From positions 620,001 through 684,000 of the forward strand of contig JAEPQZ010000014.1 of NCBI GenBank assembly GCA_016758905.1: a stretch of DNA of 64,000 bases, read 5' to 3'. Under the pieces are notes generated by a model. It searched no databases and was not told the DNA's origin. It worked only from the letters and a program-made list of their open reading frames with translations. This document shows positions 25,577-40,500 of the stretch, one piece after another; position 1 is the stretch's first letter; each line of letters opens with the position of its first letter. Source of the stretch: Umbelopsis isabellina. Lineage: Eukaryota > Mucoromycota > Umbelopsidomycetes > Umbelopsidales > Umbelopsidaceae. The position numbers and the translations under genes are program-made.

Positions 25577-27221
25577 GGATGTATAAGCTTGAAGGGATGG
25601 GAAGGAAAGGGAAAAGAACTAGTGGAAACCGCAAGAATTAACGACTTTTATAGCCAAAGACTTAATCCCCTCCGTTGCAGGACCTAAATTTAGGCCAACC
25701 GCGGGCTGCTCGTGCGCTAAAAAATTATCAGCCTCGTAGCCGGACAGCTTGCCTGCTATTTTGACTGCCTTAGTTTCTTAGGGCCTGAAATTTTCCTCCC
25801 TTGCTAATAAACCGTTGATATTAAAAAATATCAAAAACAATACACTTTCAATATTGAGATCACTGCTGATATCTAAATAATCCCGTGCCCACGCTTCTCA
25901 CTTTGCATCCAGTATTCTTTTTTACTAAACACTCAACTGGGTTAATTACATGCCAGGTTACAACATTCGAACAGCGCCCCCGCTTGACCCGCGGAACAAA
26001 GCCTCATCGCAAAAATGAATCTGTCAATTTGCAAATTTATGGCCTTTGCTTGCCGTAAAATCAAAGCAAACCCCCAATCTGAAAGCACGTGGATCTGATT
26101 CGAAGCTAAACATAGCTTCATCAGTCTCTGATGGTACGTGGATAAACCCTTTGAAGTAGGCACAACCCTCAACCCAAGACCCCCTGCGTTGATATAACAA
26201 AGATTGGGAACACGACTATTACGTGGACGGTGGACGATGGTTCATGTCAGGTCAAACCACGCCCAAAGTGTATCTTTAGCATCTTGACACGATTACACCC
26301 ACTTGTTTTTAAACTCCTATATTGATTATGGACCACTATATTTTTTTTTCAAGGTACCCAGTATCCATTAGTCAAGAAATCTCAACCGTCTGAAAGCGCC
26401 TGTATTACCTGAATATACCGTTGACGCAAGTTACAAGTGTTATTATTTTTGGTGATATATTTGGTTTACCGTCGCACACGCCTACAATATCTATGTGACC
26501 TCATATGATATAACTAATCTAATACTATCTATACCATCAATGGTTGATAATGTAACAGGGGAGATTTCTCAGGAGGTGGGGTATAGACACAATTTACCAT
26601 GTTGCTCGGAAACTTTTTCCGTTAACGGTGACTAAGGGACTTGGGTATTTTTTTCATTTGCATTCGCCATAATCATAATCAGGGCCAATATCCTGGCCAA
26701 AACCATATATGTTACCCATAAATGTTATCGATATGCTAAATTCACGGAAATAAATTAAAACACTGTACAAGCACCAATGCGAATCATCTAGATTAACTAG
26801 CTAACTGCCTTTACATTGCCTCGGCTACATTTGGTTTCAGGTTACTTGCTTTTATTGAACATTAAATAATGATAATTGCTGTCAAGTTGACACTTACAGT
26901 GAAAAAAAAAAACAAAAAAAAAAACGGATTTTATATGTGAAGGTTTAGATGATGTATTTTCTGTGAGTTCTTTCATACCTGACCTTTGCTATGTACTTGT
27001 CACAGTCTCATCCTTGATGGCCAATGGCTGTGCTGCCATCGCTGGCAGATTTACAGCCGCTGGGGTATGCCTAATTTTTGGACTGGCAACTTTATACATA
27101 AGTACAGCCAACTTGCGACTGCTTTTTTGTGACGTCTCTGACGGACCAACACAGTACACAAACATTTTTGTGCCAGTGGGCTAAAACCATTCCATACAAC
27201 TAAACCAACCGAACAGAACAG
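25577..27221. other. 1.6-kb divergent spacer between GFA1 and TIM9
   Basis: Contains both promoters. Next to GFA1 the sequence is T/A rich with scattered GC-rich words (25680-25720, 25965-26000). An A-rich run (A10-C-A10, about 26904-26924) lies nearer TIM9. Several short open frames (e.g. 25942-26172 minus, 26963-27184 plus) have no homology I can recognise. A word resembling an inverted T-arm at about 25964 does not fold into a tRNA. Confidence 0.35.
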
Positions 27222-27562
27222 ATGGATTTCCAACGTTATAACCAAGCTGAGCAAGCTCAAATTGCTCAAATGATCGAGCACAAGCAGGTATGTACTAGCA
27301 GAATCTCAATATCACCCTCGACTTTTACCATTCACAGTTGGCTAACCACATGCTTTAGATGAAGGATTTCCTTCGATTGTACAGCAACTTGGTTCAACGT
27401 TGTTTCAACGACTGTGTCACCGATTTCACCACCAAGAGCGTCACCGGCAAAGAAGAAGCTTGCGTCAACAAGTGTGCTGACAAGTTCTTGAAGCACTCTG
27501 AGCGTGTCGGTGCCCGCTTTGGCGAGCTCAGCCAACAGATGATGCCGCCCGGTAGCCAATAA
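27222..27562 (+). CDS. TIM9: Mitochondrial intermembrane-space chaperone TIM9
   Basis: Small Tim chaperone that with Tim10 escorts hydrophobic carrier precursors across the intermembrane space to the TIM22 complex. Two exons (27222-27287 and 27359-27562) give 89 residues. The twin CX3C motif is complete: C-FND-C and C-VNK-C, 19-20 residues apart in between, which form two intramolecular disulfides. Characteristic Tim9 words are [28 protein letters not shown] and [17 protein letters not shown]. The first exon encodes [20 protein letters not shown]. The single intron is 71 nt, phase 0. The gene converges on the gp78-like gene. Identification is very sure. Confidence 0.96.
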
Positions 27563-28023
27563 GTCCCCAAAAACTCTCCAACATGCTAGGTGTTGACCCA
27601 TAAAAAATTATATATCGGTTCTTTTTTTTTTGTACAGTAAAAGATAGAGTTCAACACACACACACACAAACTCCACTGTCTAAATGTGAATTTTCCTGTA
27701 GTCTCCACCAAAAACCGTATAATAGATTACTGCAAATCCAACTAGGGCGCTGTTTACGCGAAGCTCTAATAGTAACATTCAGTTTATATTCAATGGTTAT
27801 TGGAAACACAGAATGGCGAAAGAAAAAGATTGATTAAGTGAGGGTTAAAACAACGTTAAGGGAAAAAATGACTATTTGCTAGCGCCGGGTATGTTTGATT
27901 TCTTGCATTTGGGAGGAGGCAGTGGAGGCATTTGGTTTTTAAAAAAACAGGTTTAAAGTGTGTGAAAAGGCATGTAACTTGCGAAAGTGTTGTGTGGAGG
28001 GTAATGTCTTGTTTTTTCTGAGT
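27563..28023. other. Convergent 3' region of TIM9 and gp78-like gene
   Basis: 461 bp; a (CA)n microsatellite lies at about 27655-27667 and a T9 tract at 27622. A G/A-rich stretch follows. No coding content. Confidence 0.35.
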
Positions 28024-29971
28024 TCAATGACCAGACATAGGTCTGTATCCAGAAGTAGAAGTGGATGCTATTGACATATTGTCATCTCGATCATCCATAC
28101 TATATACAGAAGAAGTATCGTCAAACTGGGAGTTTCTGGCTGTCAGGCTAACTTCAATATTCCAAGGTAGAAGGGAAAGCAAGTATTTGCCACCCCATAT
28201 GGAAGATCTGCAGATGAATGCCATGTTAGCTCAGCTAAATTACATATAAATCGCTCAACTGTCTAACCTACGTTACTGCAGCTTCAGGACTGGTATTGTC
28301 TGACAACACCGATGGCCCTATAAGGGTTCTACAAGTTGGACACGTAGCTTGCGACGGTCGATGGTGAATCCACGAGTGCAAGCAGCTGAGATGAAAGCAG
28401 TGAGCGCACGGTAATTTTGTCGCCTCTTTCATTGTCTCTCTGCATATGGCACACTGGTCGCCATATGTCTGCAAGTCGGCGGGACTGGCTTGTAAATATC
28501 TAGATAGACAAATGATTAGTCCTTGGCAGATGACATGAGAGCTGCTTAGGCTATACTCACGTAGATCTCAACGCCGACATAGCTCTCCAGTGTACAGCAT
28601 GCGTGACAATTTTCCGCCGAAGATGCTTGAATGCGCTTCTCAAGTTTAATAATAAAATGACATCGGTCCAACCGAATGATCTACCATGCATCCACTACAA
28701 CATAAATAAGATGAACCAGTCAATTAAAATCATTTTGAGTGTTTCTCGGACCGTTTACTTGTGCCCATATCCACAAACGATCACTTACCAATAACTGAAG
28801 ATATTGTAAAATGGTACAGAGAAGAATTAAGAGATCAGCCAATAGCTCGGAATAATACATGATGATGCCCTTGAATTGCATTTGGTCGTCATTTATATTA
28901 TCAAAAATGTGTGCAACATATTTGATCAACAGTTGGCATGTGTCGATGGCCACCGGAACAGCCTATACATGCGCATTAGTATGTGAAAATTTTGTTGAAC
29001 ATACACCATGGTCATATGGTACTTTACCTCTAGAGTGAGAAAACCAAGCATAGATGGAAACAGATGTATGCATCCGTAATACCACAAGAAACAGCTTATC
29101 ACAATGACACAGAGCAAACCAACAACTTTATACAACTGGAATAAAGACACAGACGGTGAAACGGAAAGCTGGAAAATCAGTATTTGTTAATGACAGAGCT
29201 GACGTGTGGCGGACAGAAAACATTGAGACACCATACATGATCGAAACGGTCGCGGCTCAGCTTGCAGAAAATATGCAAGAACCCAAGGATGCCGATCCAA
29301 AGCGCCAATACAAGTACTTGAGCCCAGCGCGGGTTCATCACAGCACAAATGAAAATGACTTTGAACAAGACGAAGTTGAGCATGTTGTCGTACAGATGCT
29401 ATCAGTGAATAAGCAGGAAAAGCAGCAAAAACATTATTGGTGAGCCACCATAAAAGCATTTTATCTCCATACATATTCTTCAATTCCTTACTTGGTTTTC
29501 AAACCTCAGCATTCGCCCAAATATGGTTTTACAGATGATCTTTCCGAGCATAACCAGAAAGCAGTAAAACATATTGACCCATATCTGCAGGATGATGTAC
29601 AGGTTAAAACAATGGGAGATCATGATAGTAATGTGCCGGATATTTAAATCAAAAAGTAACATTGCATTTACCAGAACAGCCATTTTCTCTCCTTCGATAT
29701 ATTTGATAAAAGCTCGCACATAACCCATGGAATCCTTGGAAAAAGAAGCATTGGCCAGGTGATGAGCGAATCGGTGCCGGTCAGCCTCATCAATATGAAT
29801 GTCCAAATTCTCGATCATGCCGTCCAACTGTTCCAAGTCGTCCAAGCTGCCTGATTTAAGAGTGGCCATGAACGCATGCTGCATTCGCGAGAACGATCTT
29901 AAATACACGGCAAACGTGGCAAGGAACAGAGCAAGAGACAATAAGGTATACCATGAGCTTCTCAGCCGCAT
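28024..29971 (-). CDS. gp78/AMFR-like multipass RING-H2 E3 ubiquitin ligase
   Basis: ER-membrane ubiquitin ligase of the Hrd1/gp78 type, expected to act in ER-associated degradation. The ATG at 29969-29971 opens MRLRSSWYTLLSLALFLATF, a first membrane segment. Later exons carry gp78-like words: VNMFYCFLVMLGKIICKTIF, ILGFLHIFCKLSRDRFDHV, and more hydrophobic helices (VVGLLCVIVISCFLWYYG; LLADLLILLCTILQYLQLL). The RING-H2 is CAIC-x11-C-x-H-x2-H-x2-C...CPTC (about 28300-28450). The C-terminus is uncertain: either reading stops at 28268 (after SPEAAVT) or a further intron joins GCA to an acceptor near 28106, adding a Ser/Asp-rich tail ending SGYRPMSGH at 28024. In both cases there is no CUE domain after the RING, unlike animal gp78. 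Confidence 0.8.
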
Positions 29972-30809
29972 GGTATAGCTATACAATCACAAATTCTTGT
30001 CTGGTAGGACGTTTTGAAAGGTGCAAGATGGAGAGAACGACCAATGCTATTGGAGTTAAGCTTTTGCTGGAATGGAGTAAAGAATTAGGTGGGTTTTCTA
30101 TGGAACAAGGCTTTTTTACTTTTAAAAATGCATTGCTTAGCCAGAAAAATCGGGGGACGGGCCATTTTCTACCGCTTTGGATTTGCATGTGAACTCAATT
30201 CATTGGCAACAAAACCCCCAATAAAATTTGGCCACTCTTGGCTCACATCTTCGTGCCCTATCACATTTCTTATCGCATACAAATAGCTCCACTGGCATTG
30301 TTTGCACGTACTATAGTTGTAGACTAAAGTCACAGACGTGATTGCCTGTTGATAGAATGCAACAACATCATCAGCTTCAGGCTGCTTCAGGTGGGCTGGT
30401 TGGTCAACGACAATGCTTGTTAAAGGCAAATTATTGTTTCATCAGCACATTATAACGCAACTCCTTGGCATTCTCTTCTTGATGCAAGCAAAGTTTCCAT
30501 ATATAAATAACAAGAATTAAGAATGAGTTTGAAAAAATCTGCTGTTGCATACTGCGGATAAGGAACGCACTATCTAATAAGCGCAACAACATTCTATTTT
30601 GATCGATAAAGTGCAAATGGAAACGGTGCTGGACACCGATATTTCTCGAAAGACTGTATATATTTTTTTGGGGGTGGGGGAAAGAAACATAGAAACAACA
30701 AAAAAAGTGAAGGAACTCAAAGCACATATAGGCTGGTTGCGAGTCCCCAAACATTATGTATACGGTATCATCTATATGTATAAGCAGCAGATAGCAAACA
30801 AACTGGGGT
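29972..30809. other. Spacer between gp78-like gene promoter and ZnT-type gene 3' end
   Basis: 838 bp. A 87-codon minus-strand frame (30169-30429) lacks an ATG and any homology I recognise. The rest is AT-rich 3' flank of the zinc transporter gene and promoter of the gp78-like gene. No RNA gene seen. Confidence 0.3.
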
Positions 30810-32406
<1,597 letters not shown>

Positions 32407-32531
32407 TCAACGCCTTGATTGGGGGGGGGGTGACAGGCAGTGGAAAATGTCAAAAGAGAAAGATGAACAGAGAGTAGGAGGTCTGAGCCTGGAGTTTATA
32501 AAGGTTGTAGGCTATTTTTATTATTTCCCAG

Positions 32532-33831
<1,300 letters not shown>

Positions 33832-33985
33832 TAAGTTTATTAGTTGCAATGTCGAATGGTAGTTTTTATATCCACCAGAGAAGAACAAGCAGAGAAAAAA
33901 AATTATATCCAAATACAGAAAATCATTAAGCTCAGAAGCAAACAGAACAAAAAAAATAAGAAAATCAAATGTAATAGAAACCCTA

Positions 33986-35254
33986 TCAACATTCTAAGCC
34001 GGATTGTTCGACCTTGGCGTCAGGTTGAATCCACTTCCCACGTCTATCGAACACGCCTAGGCTACGTAGCCGAATATCCAAGCCGTCTGCATACATACAG
34101 ATCCACATCAGCAGTCGTGACCCAAGTGGATGGGGTTGATTGACCAGATATTGGTACTTTTGTTTGGCCAGTTGTCCGGCCTGATTATCGAATACGTTCA
34201 TTTCTGGGTGATCTCCATAACCTAGTACATATTTCATGGTAGCATCTCGGATGTTTCGCATATACATGTACCATGACACATACACGATGACTGAGTAGAA
34301 TACATATGTCAATATATGGATTACGTGGATCAGAACATCAAAGGCACTTACACAGGGCTAATAAAACATCAATGGTGTAGTGGTAGTGCGTAAAAATGAT
34401 CATCAGAATTCCGGCGGTAGCAACCAGGTACAGAAGCCAGCCATAAACGCGGTGAGCACGAGAGTGAATTCGCCATGCAAGGGCACACGAAGTCATCACA
34501 CAGGTGTGACCAGAGAATATATTGTCTCCACATGATTGGTCATTTCCAGCCACCGTTTCGAAGAAGGCACCAAACCGTTGGCCGGCGGTGCCATGAAGCG
34601 ACAGGCTAGGAGGAATGCAACCTTCCTTCAACGGTGAGGGCAACGTTGTTACGACGATGGTGACGCTTCGGAACAAATACAGCCATCCCATTATAAAACA
34701 CCACCGACGTAATATTGTCCAGCGTGTCGTCCAGTCTGGCGACTGTACAGCCAAGCCCACTACAGTACAAATAACAGTTGTTTCTAAGAGATAATTAACC
34801 AATTGGACGTTGGATACATATGGAAATGCATCAAATAATAGGTCTTGTAATGCCGGAGTCTATGTTTGTGTAATTTTGATTTAGCTTTCATGCTGGCATT
34901 TTTCCCAAAGCTTATTGCTACTATTCGATAAAATTTTACCTTTCCTTGATATACATAGCTGTAGCGGATATCACTTAATTGGGCCATAAAACATTCGATC
35001 ATGCCGCACACAATTAACCATATGATGCAGAAAAGAAGGCGTAAGGCTTCGTGGTTGATGAATATGAAGAGCAAATCTCTGAAGCTATTGATTCGAAACG
35101 GTGGCTCCAGAGGTAGTTTAATAAAACCAATACGTTGCCATTCGATCTGCTTTGCTGTGGTGACGGTGCCGCCTGGTGAAGTTTCCACACCTACTCGAGC
35201 GAGATCCGATCTCAAAAGTAACTTTTGGATCAAAGGTGATGATGAAAACTTCAT
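33986..35254 (-). CDS. Sphingomyelin-synthase-like phosphotransferase (PAP2_C family)
   Basis: Polytopic membrane enzyme related to animal sphingomyelin synthases and SMSr, which transfer a head group onto ceramide in Golgi or ER membranes. Visible family motifs are CGDNIFSGHT (D3 motif) near 34520 and THYHYTIDVLLAL (D4 motif) near 34360, supplying the His-His-Asp catalytic triad. Six hydrophobic helices include LRLLFCIIWLIVCGMIECF, and WCFIMGWLYLFRSVTIVVT. The ATG at 35252-35254 (MKFSSSPLIQKL) opens a cytosolic leader; an in-frame extension upstream without ATG to an acceptor near 35277 leaves a further 5' exon possible. Four exons; the last encodes YLVNQPHPLG and ends QSGLEC. The head group (choline, ethanolamine or inositol phosphate) cannot be told from sequence. 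It lies 154 bp from the start of the E1 gene. Confidence 0.85.
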
Positions 35255-35760
35255 CGGTGGTGTAAAGAGGAGAATAAGCTGTGGGAGGATCAGAAACTGT
35301 TTTATTATATTTTTTATTTCGACTTATATTTGGAAAGGCACACGAGCTGGGCCGACATGTCCGCAAACAGATAGTGCACTCTTTCTCCTGAAATAGTCTG
35401 ACGCGTGGTAGCTTGCATCCTGAATAATAAGCAACAGTAATATTTAAACGGAAAAACACCTCACATTTTTTATTACAGATTAATACTACTAATAAACATC
35501 AACAGCAAATTACAAAAAGACTCGACATAATACAAAATCTGGCTGAGCAGAAGCCAAGGCTGGTGGAGGGAGGCTGGCAGCGGTGTAGCAAAATTTTTCG
35601 TCCTCATATAAATTTATGGTATGACAACTCACTCAGCCGCAGATCGGTTGTGATCCCTGGTTTTCAATACCTTACTACAAAATGGCCGCAGCGCCTTCTT
35701 TTTTTTTTTTTCTTATTTCATCTGCTGCATCACTGCCAAGGATTCAATTTGAGACAGGCA
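35255..35760. other. Spacer between PAP2_C gene promoter and FHA gene 3' end
   Basis: 506 bp; a minus-strand open frame (35118-35459) overlaps the gene start and has no homology outside the true coding part. T13 near 35699-35711 precedes the tandem duplication at 35728-35789. Confidence 0.3.
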
Positions 35761-35789
35761 TCATTGCCAAGGATTTAACTTGAGACAAG
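35728..35789. repeat. 31-bp tandem duplication spanning the FHA-gene stop codon
   Basis: Two adjacent 31-bp units (35728-35758 and 35759-35789) differ at four positions. The upper copy encodes the last residues of the FHA protein and its stop; the lower copy lies directly in the 3' UTR. Confidence 0.85.
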
Positions 35790-37070
35790 CAATCTGCGCT
35801 CCTATTTTTAGTGGCCCACTTTCTGTCCATTCAGTTAGAGGCATGCCTCGGCTTGGTGGTATGATTTTGGTGGCTTCTTTGTCATACGGTTGAGGTGATC
35901 CTAAATCAAAGAATGGTTAATATCATGGCAACACAGACAATTCAATCGTTTTTGCAACCCACTACACACCACCATTCAACTCACCAAGATCAAGAATGTC
36001 GCTAACAGTAAGACTCGCTGTACTGACTTCACGCTCAATCATATACTCAGTAGTTCGTATCCTCTTCAAAGCTCGAGGCTCAATACCATAATCATCAAAA
36101 GATCGTTTTCGAGATTGGTGAAATCTCAGGGCTTCTCCAAATTGCAGCTGTGAAAATCTTTCGTAGTCCCGTTGGATATTAACCTTCGTCGGCTGAGAAT
36201 TAACGTCTAAGGAAATTACATAGAACCATTCTATGCCGAGTGCATCTCGAGCAGATACCACGGATTTAGAAAATGTCTCGCGCTGAAAAGACGCTTCCCG
36301 TCTAAGCAGCTGTTGAGAGGGTGGATCTTGACTTTCGTGGAAATCTACAGGATCGTTATCACTGACAATGGTCCAAACCGCATCTGGGCTGGTGCCATCT
36401 ATACAACCTGGCGCCAGTTGGAACTGAGGATTGTCTAATAGAATTTGAGTTACTCGATCTAATGCGATAGGAGGCAGCAATTCATTTTTGCGCTTGGTAT
36501 CGATATATTCATAAATGTTTTTGGCTGTGACATCGAATGTGGTCGATTCAATGGCGTCAACGATCAGTGATTCGATCGTTTCATCTCCATATGTAGAACG
36601 TGTTAGCAAGTTCTTGTCCGCTGTCGTAGAAGAGTTCCAGCTGTTCGCAGATACGGGCAAAACAAACACAAATTGGTTTCCATCAATGTCAATGAGGGCA
36701 CTAAAAGAAGCAGATTAGATATTCTTTCATTAGTATGACATCCTAGGCTACTTTTCAAACCATGTCAAAACTGCAAGCTTTACCCTGTTTCCAAAACAAC
36801 AGGTTTGCATGGAGGCTTTCTGAATAGCCCATTCAATTTCACGCCATTCCTGCCGTACACATACAGTTCCCATCTATCCTTGATGGTATCATGTTTTATT
36901 TCTGCATGCTTTCGAGATATAGCTTTGGACGTTCCAAAGCTAACGTGTCGGGCATCTTTTACGTCGCTGTCATCATTGGATTGCGACCGTCCCAGTATGA
37001 CATTGTCATATGTAATGTAATGTGTCCAACTAAAACCTGCGAGCTTTGGTCGAGGGCGTGTCATGGTCAT
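35761..37070 (-). CDS. FHA-domain protein
   Basis: The N-terminal 100 residues form a forkhead-associated phosphothreonine-binding domain: ITYDNVILGRSQ (strand with the conserved G-R), SKAISRKHAEI (S-x-x-H core) and YGRNGVKLNGLF (N-G loop). The ATG at 37068-37070 begins MTMTRPRPKLAGFSW; the frame extends upstream without ATG. Three exons. The second exon gives a mixed alpha/charged region (TFDVTAKNIYEYIDTKRKNE, possibly a winged-helix-like fold) and a basic patch (SRKRSFDDYGIEPRALKRIR) that could be a nuclear signal. The third exon ends AQIACLKLNPWQ at 35761. No forkhead DNA-binding domain was recognised, so it is not clearly Fhl1. Probable role: phospho-dependent binding in the nucleus (inference). 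Confidence 0.75.
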
Positions 37071-37536
37071 TGTCAGATTTGACAACTATGGCTTTTCCTT
37101 GCGAGAGAAAAAGACAAGAGCATGCGGTAGGTTAAGACTCCGACCATAAGGTCAGCGTTGCCTGACAACGAAGCTGTCAAGCAAAAATAAGCGACTAGTC
37201 AAGTAGAGGTGCAAATGGGATGAGATCAGTCGACCAATAAGCAGATTTTTTCTAGATAAATTTATCAATAGCGGGTTGATACGTATATTTCAGCTTGTGG
37301 GCAACCGGTTGTAAGTTTTGATCCTGTAGCACGGCCCTGCCTACTATGAAAGGTGGCAAGTTTGTGGTGGTAATAGAGGCAGGCACGTGACATGGATATT
37401 TTTGCCAGTCCGAATGAATCGCCAGCAGCCAGTCTGAGAGCGACAAGTCAGTTGGTGCCTTGAAAACGATCACACGCGTTGACTCAACTCAGTACGTCGT
37501 ATTTGGTCTCCACTTTGCACTTCAAAATAGTTGAGA
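37071..37536. promoter_or_regulatory. Divergent FHA/SEC24 promoter region
   Basis: 466 bp between divergent starts. A 74-codon minus-strand frame at 37252-37473 looks protein-like (few low-complexity residues) but has no ATG and an in-frame stop just upstream, so it is left uncalled. No TATA box is clear. Confidence 0.35.
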
Positions 37537-40500
37537 ATGAGTGTTGGAAATCCACCGCCACCTAATAATATGAACCCAAATCGACCGCCATTCCGGCCTG
37601 CCAATTCACCGCAACCACCGGCACAATACGGCGGCCCCATACCTCAACCACGTCCACATGTTCAGGGTTAGTCCATAACACATGCTTTACCCCTACTCCA
37701 AATACGTTTCTTTACTTATCTGTTGATAAGGTCAAGGTGCTGCAATTCGTCCAGTGCCAAACTATTCAGGTATGCCACGACCGCGACCAGTCAACGCTGC
37801 AACTGCACCTTTGCCACAACAGCCAGGACAAGGCAGACCGCAATATCAGCAAGCGCATGGTCCAAACATGATGCCACAACAACAACAGCAGCAGCAACTA
37901 AATCAAAATGCTCTTACGGCAGGCATGCAAAATATGAACTTGCAGCCCAACGTAGCAGCAGCAGCAGCAGCTAGACAAGTTAGTTTTATGCCTTCCATTG
38001 TTAGCTGCGTATTGACACGTTTCATGGTTTTTGACCTCCGCTCTTTTCTTACTTTGCTAGCAATCTCCTCCAGTTGGACCGCTCAGTCAGCAACCAAGCC
38101 ATCATGGTCGTGCAAAGCGAGTCTATCCAGCTGCTCCTGGGGTGACGTCCATGGCACAGAACGGTCCGTCACCTCCTCCGAACCAAGGTGCAGCAGCACC
38201 GCCGTGGCCCCATGGAATTGCCCAGCAACCCAACCAAAGCCCTGTACGCGGATCTGTTCCACAGCAGCATATGCAACAGCCTATGCAACAGCAGGCTCAA
38301 CAACGACCACAACAACAGATGGATCCAAACATGATACCACCTTCACAACCTAGGCCTAAAGTTGATCCAGATCAAATGCCCGCTCCCGTACAAGTACGAG
38401 AGTATGATCAGAATTTGCATGGTGGTAAATTTGTTGGCACCTGCGATAGAGAACATATTCCGCTGTCGACCACCGACTTTTTAGCTATGGATCAAGGCAA
38501 TTGTAACCCTCGCTTCATGCGCACTGTTACCAACAGTATACCACGTAACAAGGAGTTGGCGGATGTTGCGGCTTTACCGTTGGGATTGGTTGTGCAACCA
38601 CTTGCTGCTCTTTCACGTGAGGAAGACCCAATCCAAGTCGTTGATCATGGTCCTGACGGTCCTGTCCGCTGCACACGATGCAAAGCTTATATCAATCCTT
38701 GGTGCATCTTTGTTCAGGGTGGAAACAGGTTCATGTGCAATATATGCGGCCATAGCAGCGAGGGTAAGTAGTTGTGGCAGAATGGAGAATTGGGCTTTTA
38801 TTAGCAAATTTGTAACGTTTTGTTTTGGATTTAGTACCTCAGTCGTACTTTTCGAACTTGGATGTCTCTGGTCGACGTTTGGATCTTGAACAGCGCCCAG
38901 AGCTTCGGTTGGGCTCGATAGAATTTGAGGTTCCTGAAGCATACCATTCATCAAAACAACCGGCTCCAATCAGTCATATTTTTGCTATCGATGTATCGTT
39001 TAACGCTATCAAAAGCGGTCTTACGGCCACGGTGTGCGAAGCATTGCGAAGATCGCTTTTTGATATCGAGCCTCATTCATCCTTGTTACCTGACAATTCC
39101 CGTATTGGAATCATAACCTTTGATCATAGTGTGCATTTCTATAATATACATGTAAGTATGGCGTGTGGGCCTGAATATCAGGTAAATGGACGGTACAAAT
39201 GGCATACTGACATTGATGATAACAGCCTGATTGTGAACAAGCGCAAATGATGATTGTTGGAGATGTTGCTGATATGTTTGTACCAATACAAGACGGAATG
39301 CTTGTCAACCCTTGGGATTCAAAGTAAGTCAGGGTAGATGCAACTCAGCAGAGTCCATGCTTGCTCGCGTGTGTCTGACAAACTGTTACATTAGGGATAT
39401 CATTTGTGAATTGCTAGAAAATATACCAGGCATGTTTGCACAAAGTCAACGCAATGACTCAATGTATACTTCGGCGGTACAGGGCGGCATGCTAGGCTTG
39501 GTAAGTGTGACCACATCAACAAAACAGATTGTCACGTCCTGGTTAATTTATCCAATTTTTCTTCTTCTTCTCAGTCGGTGCACGGCGGCAACCTTCATGT
39601 TTTCCAATCCACTATGCCGATCTCAGGTCCCGGAGCTTTGAAGGCAAGGGACGAAGCATCATTACGTAATACGGACAAGGAGAAACAGCTGTTTGTGCCT
39701 CAAAACGATGTGTACAAAGACTTGGCCAAAGAATGTGTCAAAAATTCAGTATGTGTGCACAACTATCTGTTCCCATTCGCCTACATTGATGTTGCATCGC
39801 TCAGCACCATCTCGTCCACCACGGGAGGTGATACATTCTTCTATCAGCAATTCACACCGGCCGATTTGGATCGAGTCATGTATGATGTGACTCACGTTCT
39901 CAATCGCTATTCTGGATTTGACGCTGTGATGCGCATTCGATGCACTGATGGTGAGTGTCGAGTATCAACGACAAAATTATATTATTACCTGATTTTCTAA
40001 CCAATGCCACAAAACAGGTCTACAAGTGATGGATCATTATGGCAATTTCAACATGACAAACTTTACAGATGTGGAGCTTGCTGGTATTGATGAGGATAAA
40101 GCAATTGCCGTATCATTCAAGCACGACGGTAAACTGGAAGCCGAAAGAGGTGTGTCTTTCCAGGCAGCGATATTATATACGACCAAGAACGGCCAAAGAA
40201 GAGTACGCATACATAATCTCAATGTGCCTGTAACCGAGCATATTGCAGATGTGTTTAGGCAAGGTGATCATGAGGCGACTGTTACTTTCTTAGCCAAAAA
40301 AGGTGAGTTAAACAAGAGGGTAAGCTAGATTATATAAATTGATTCTTATATTTTCTTGAATTAGCCATGTACGACGAACTGCATATACCACGAAAAGAAA
40401 TCCGCGAGAAGCTATCGGAATTGTGTGTAAAAATTCTATCCGCCTATCGGGCAAACTGCGCTTCTTCAACGTCGCCTGGTCAACTCATTCTTCCAGAGGC

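Noticed and set aside
30169-30429. 87-codon minus-strand frame ending SSHANPKR
   Set aside because: Lacks an ATG, a stop lies just upstream, and no known product fits.
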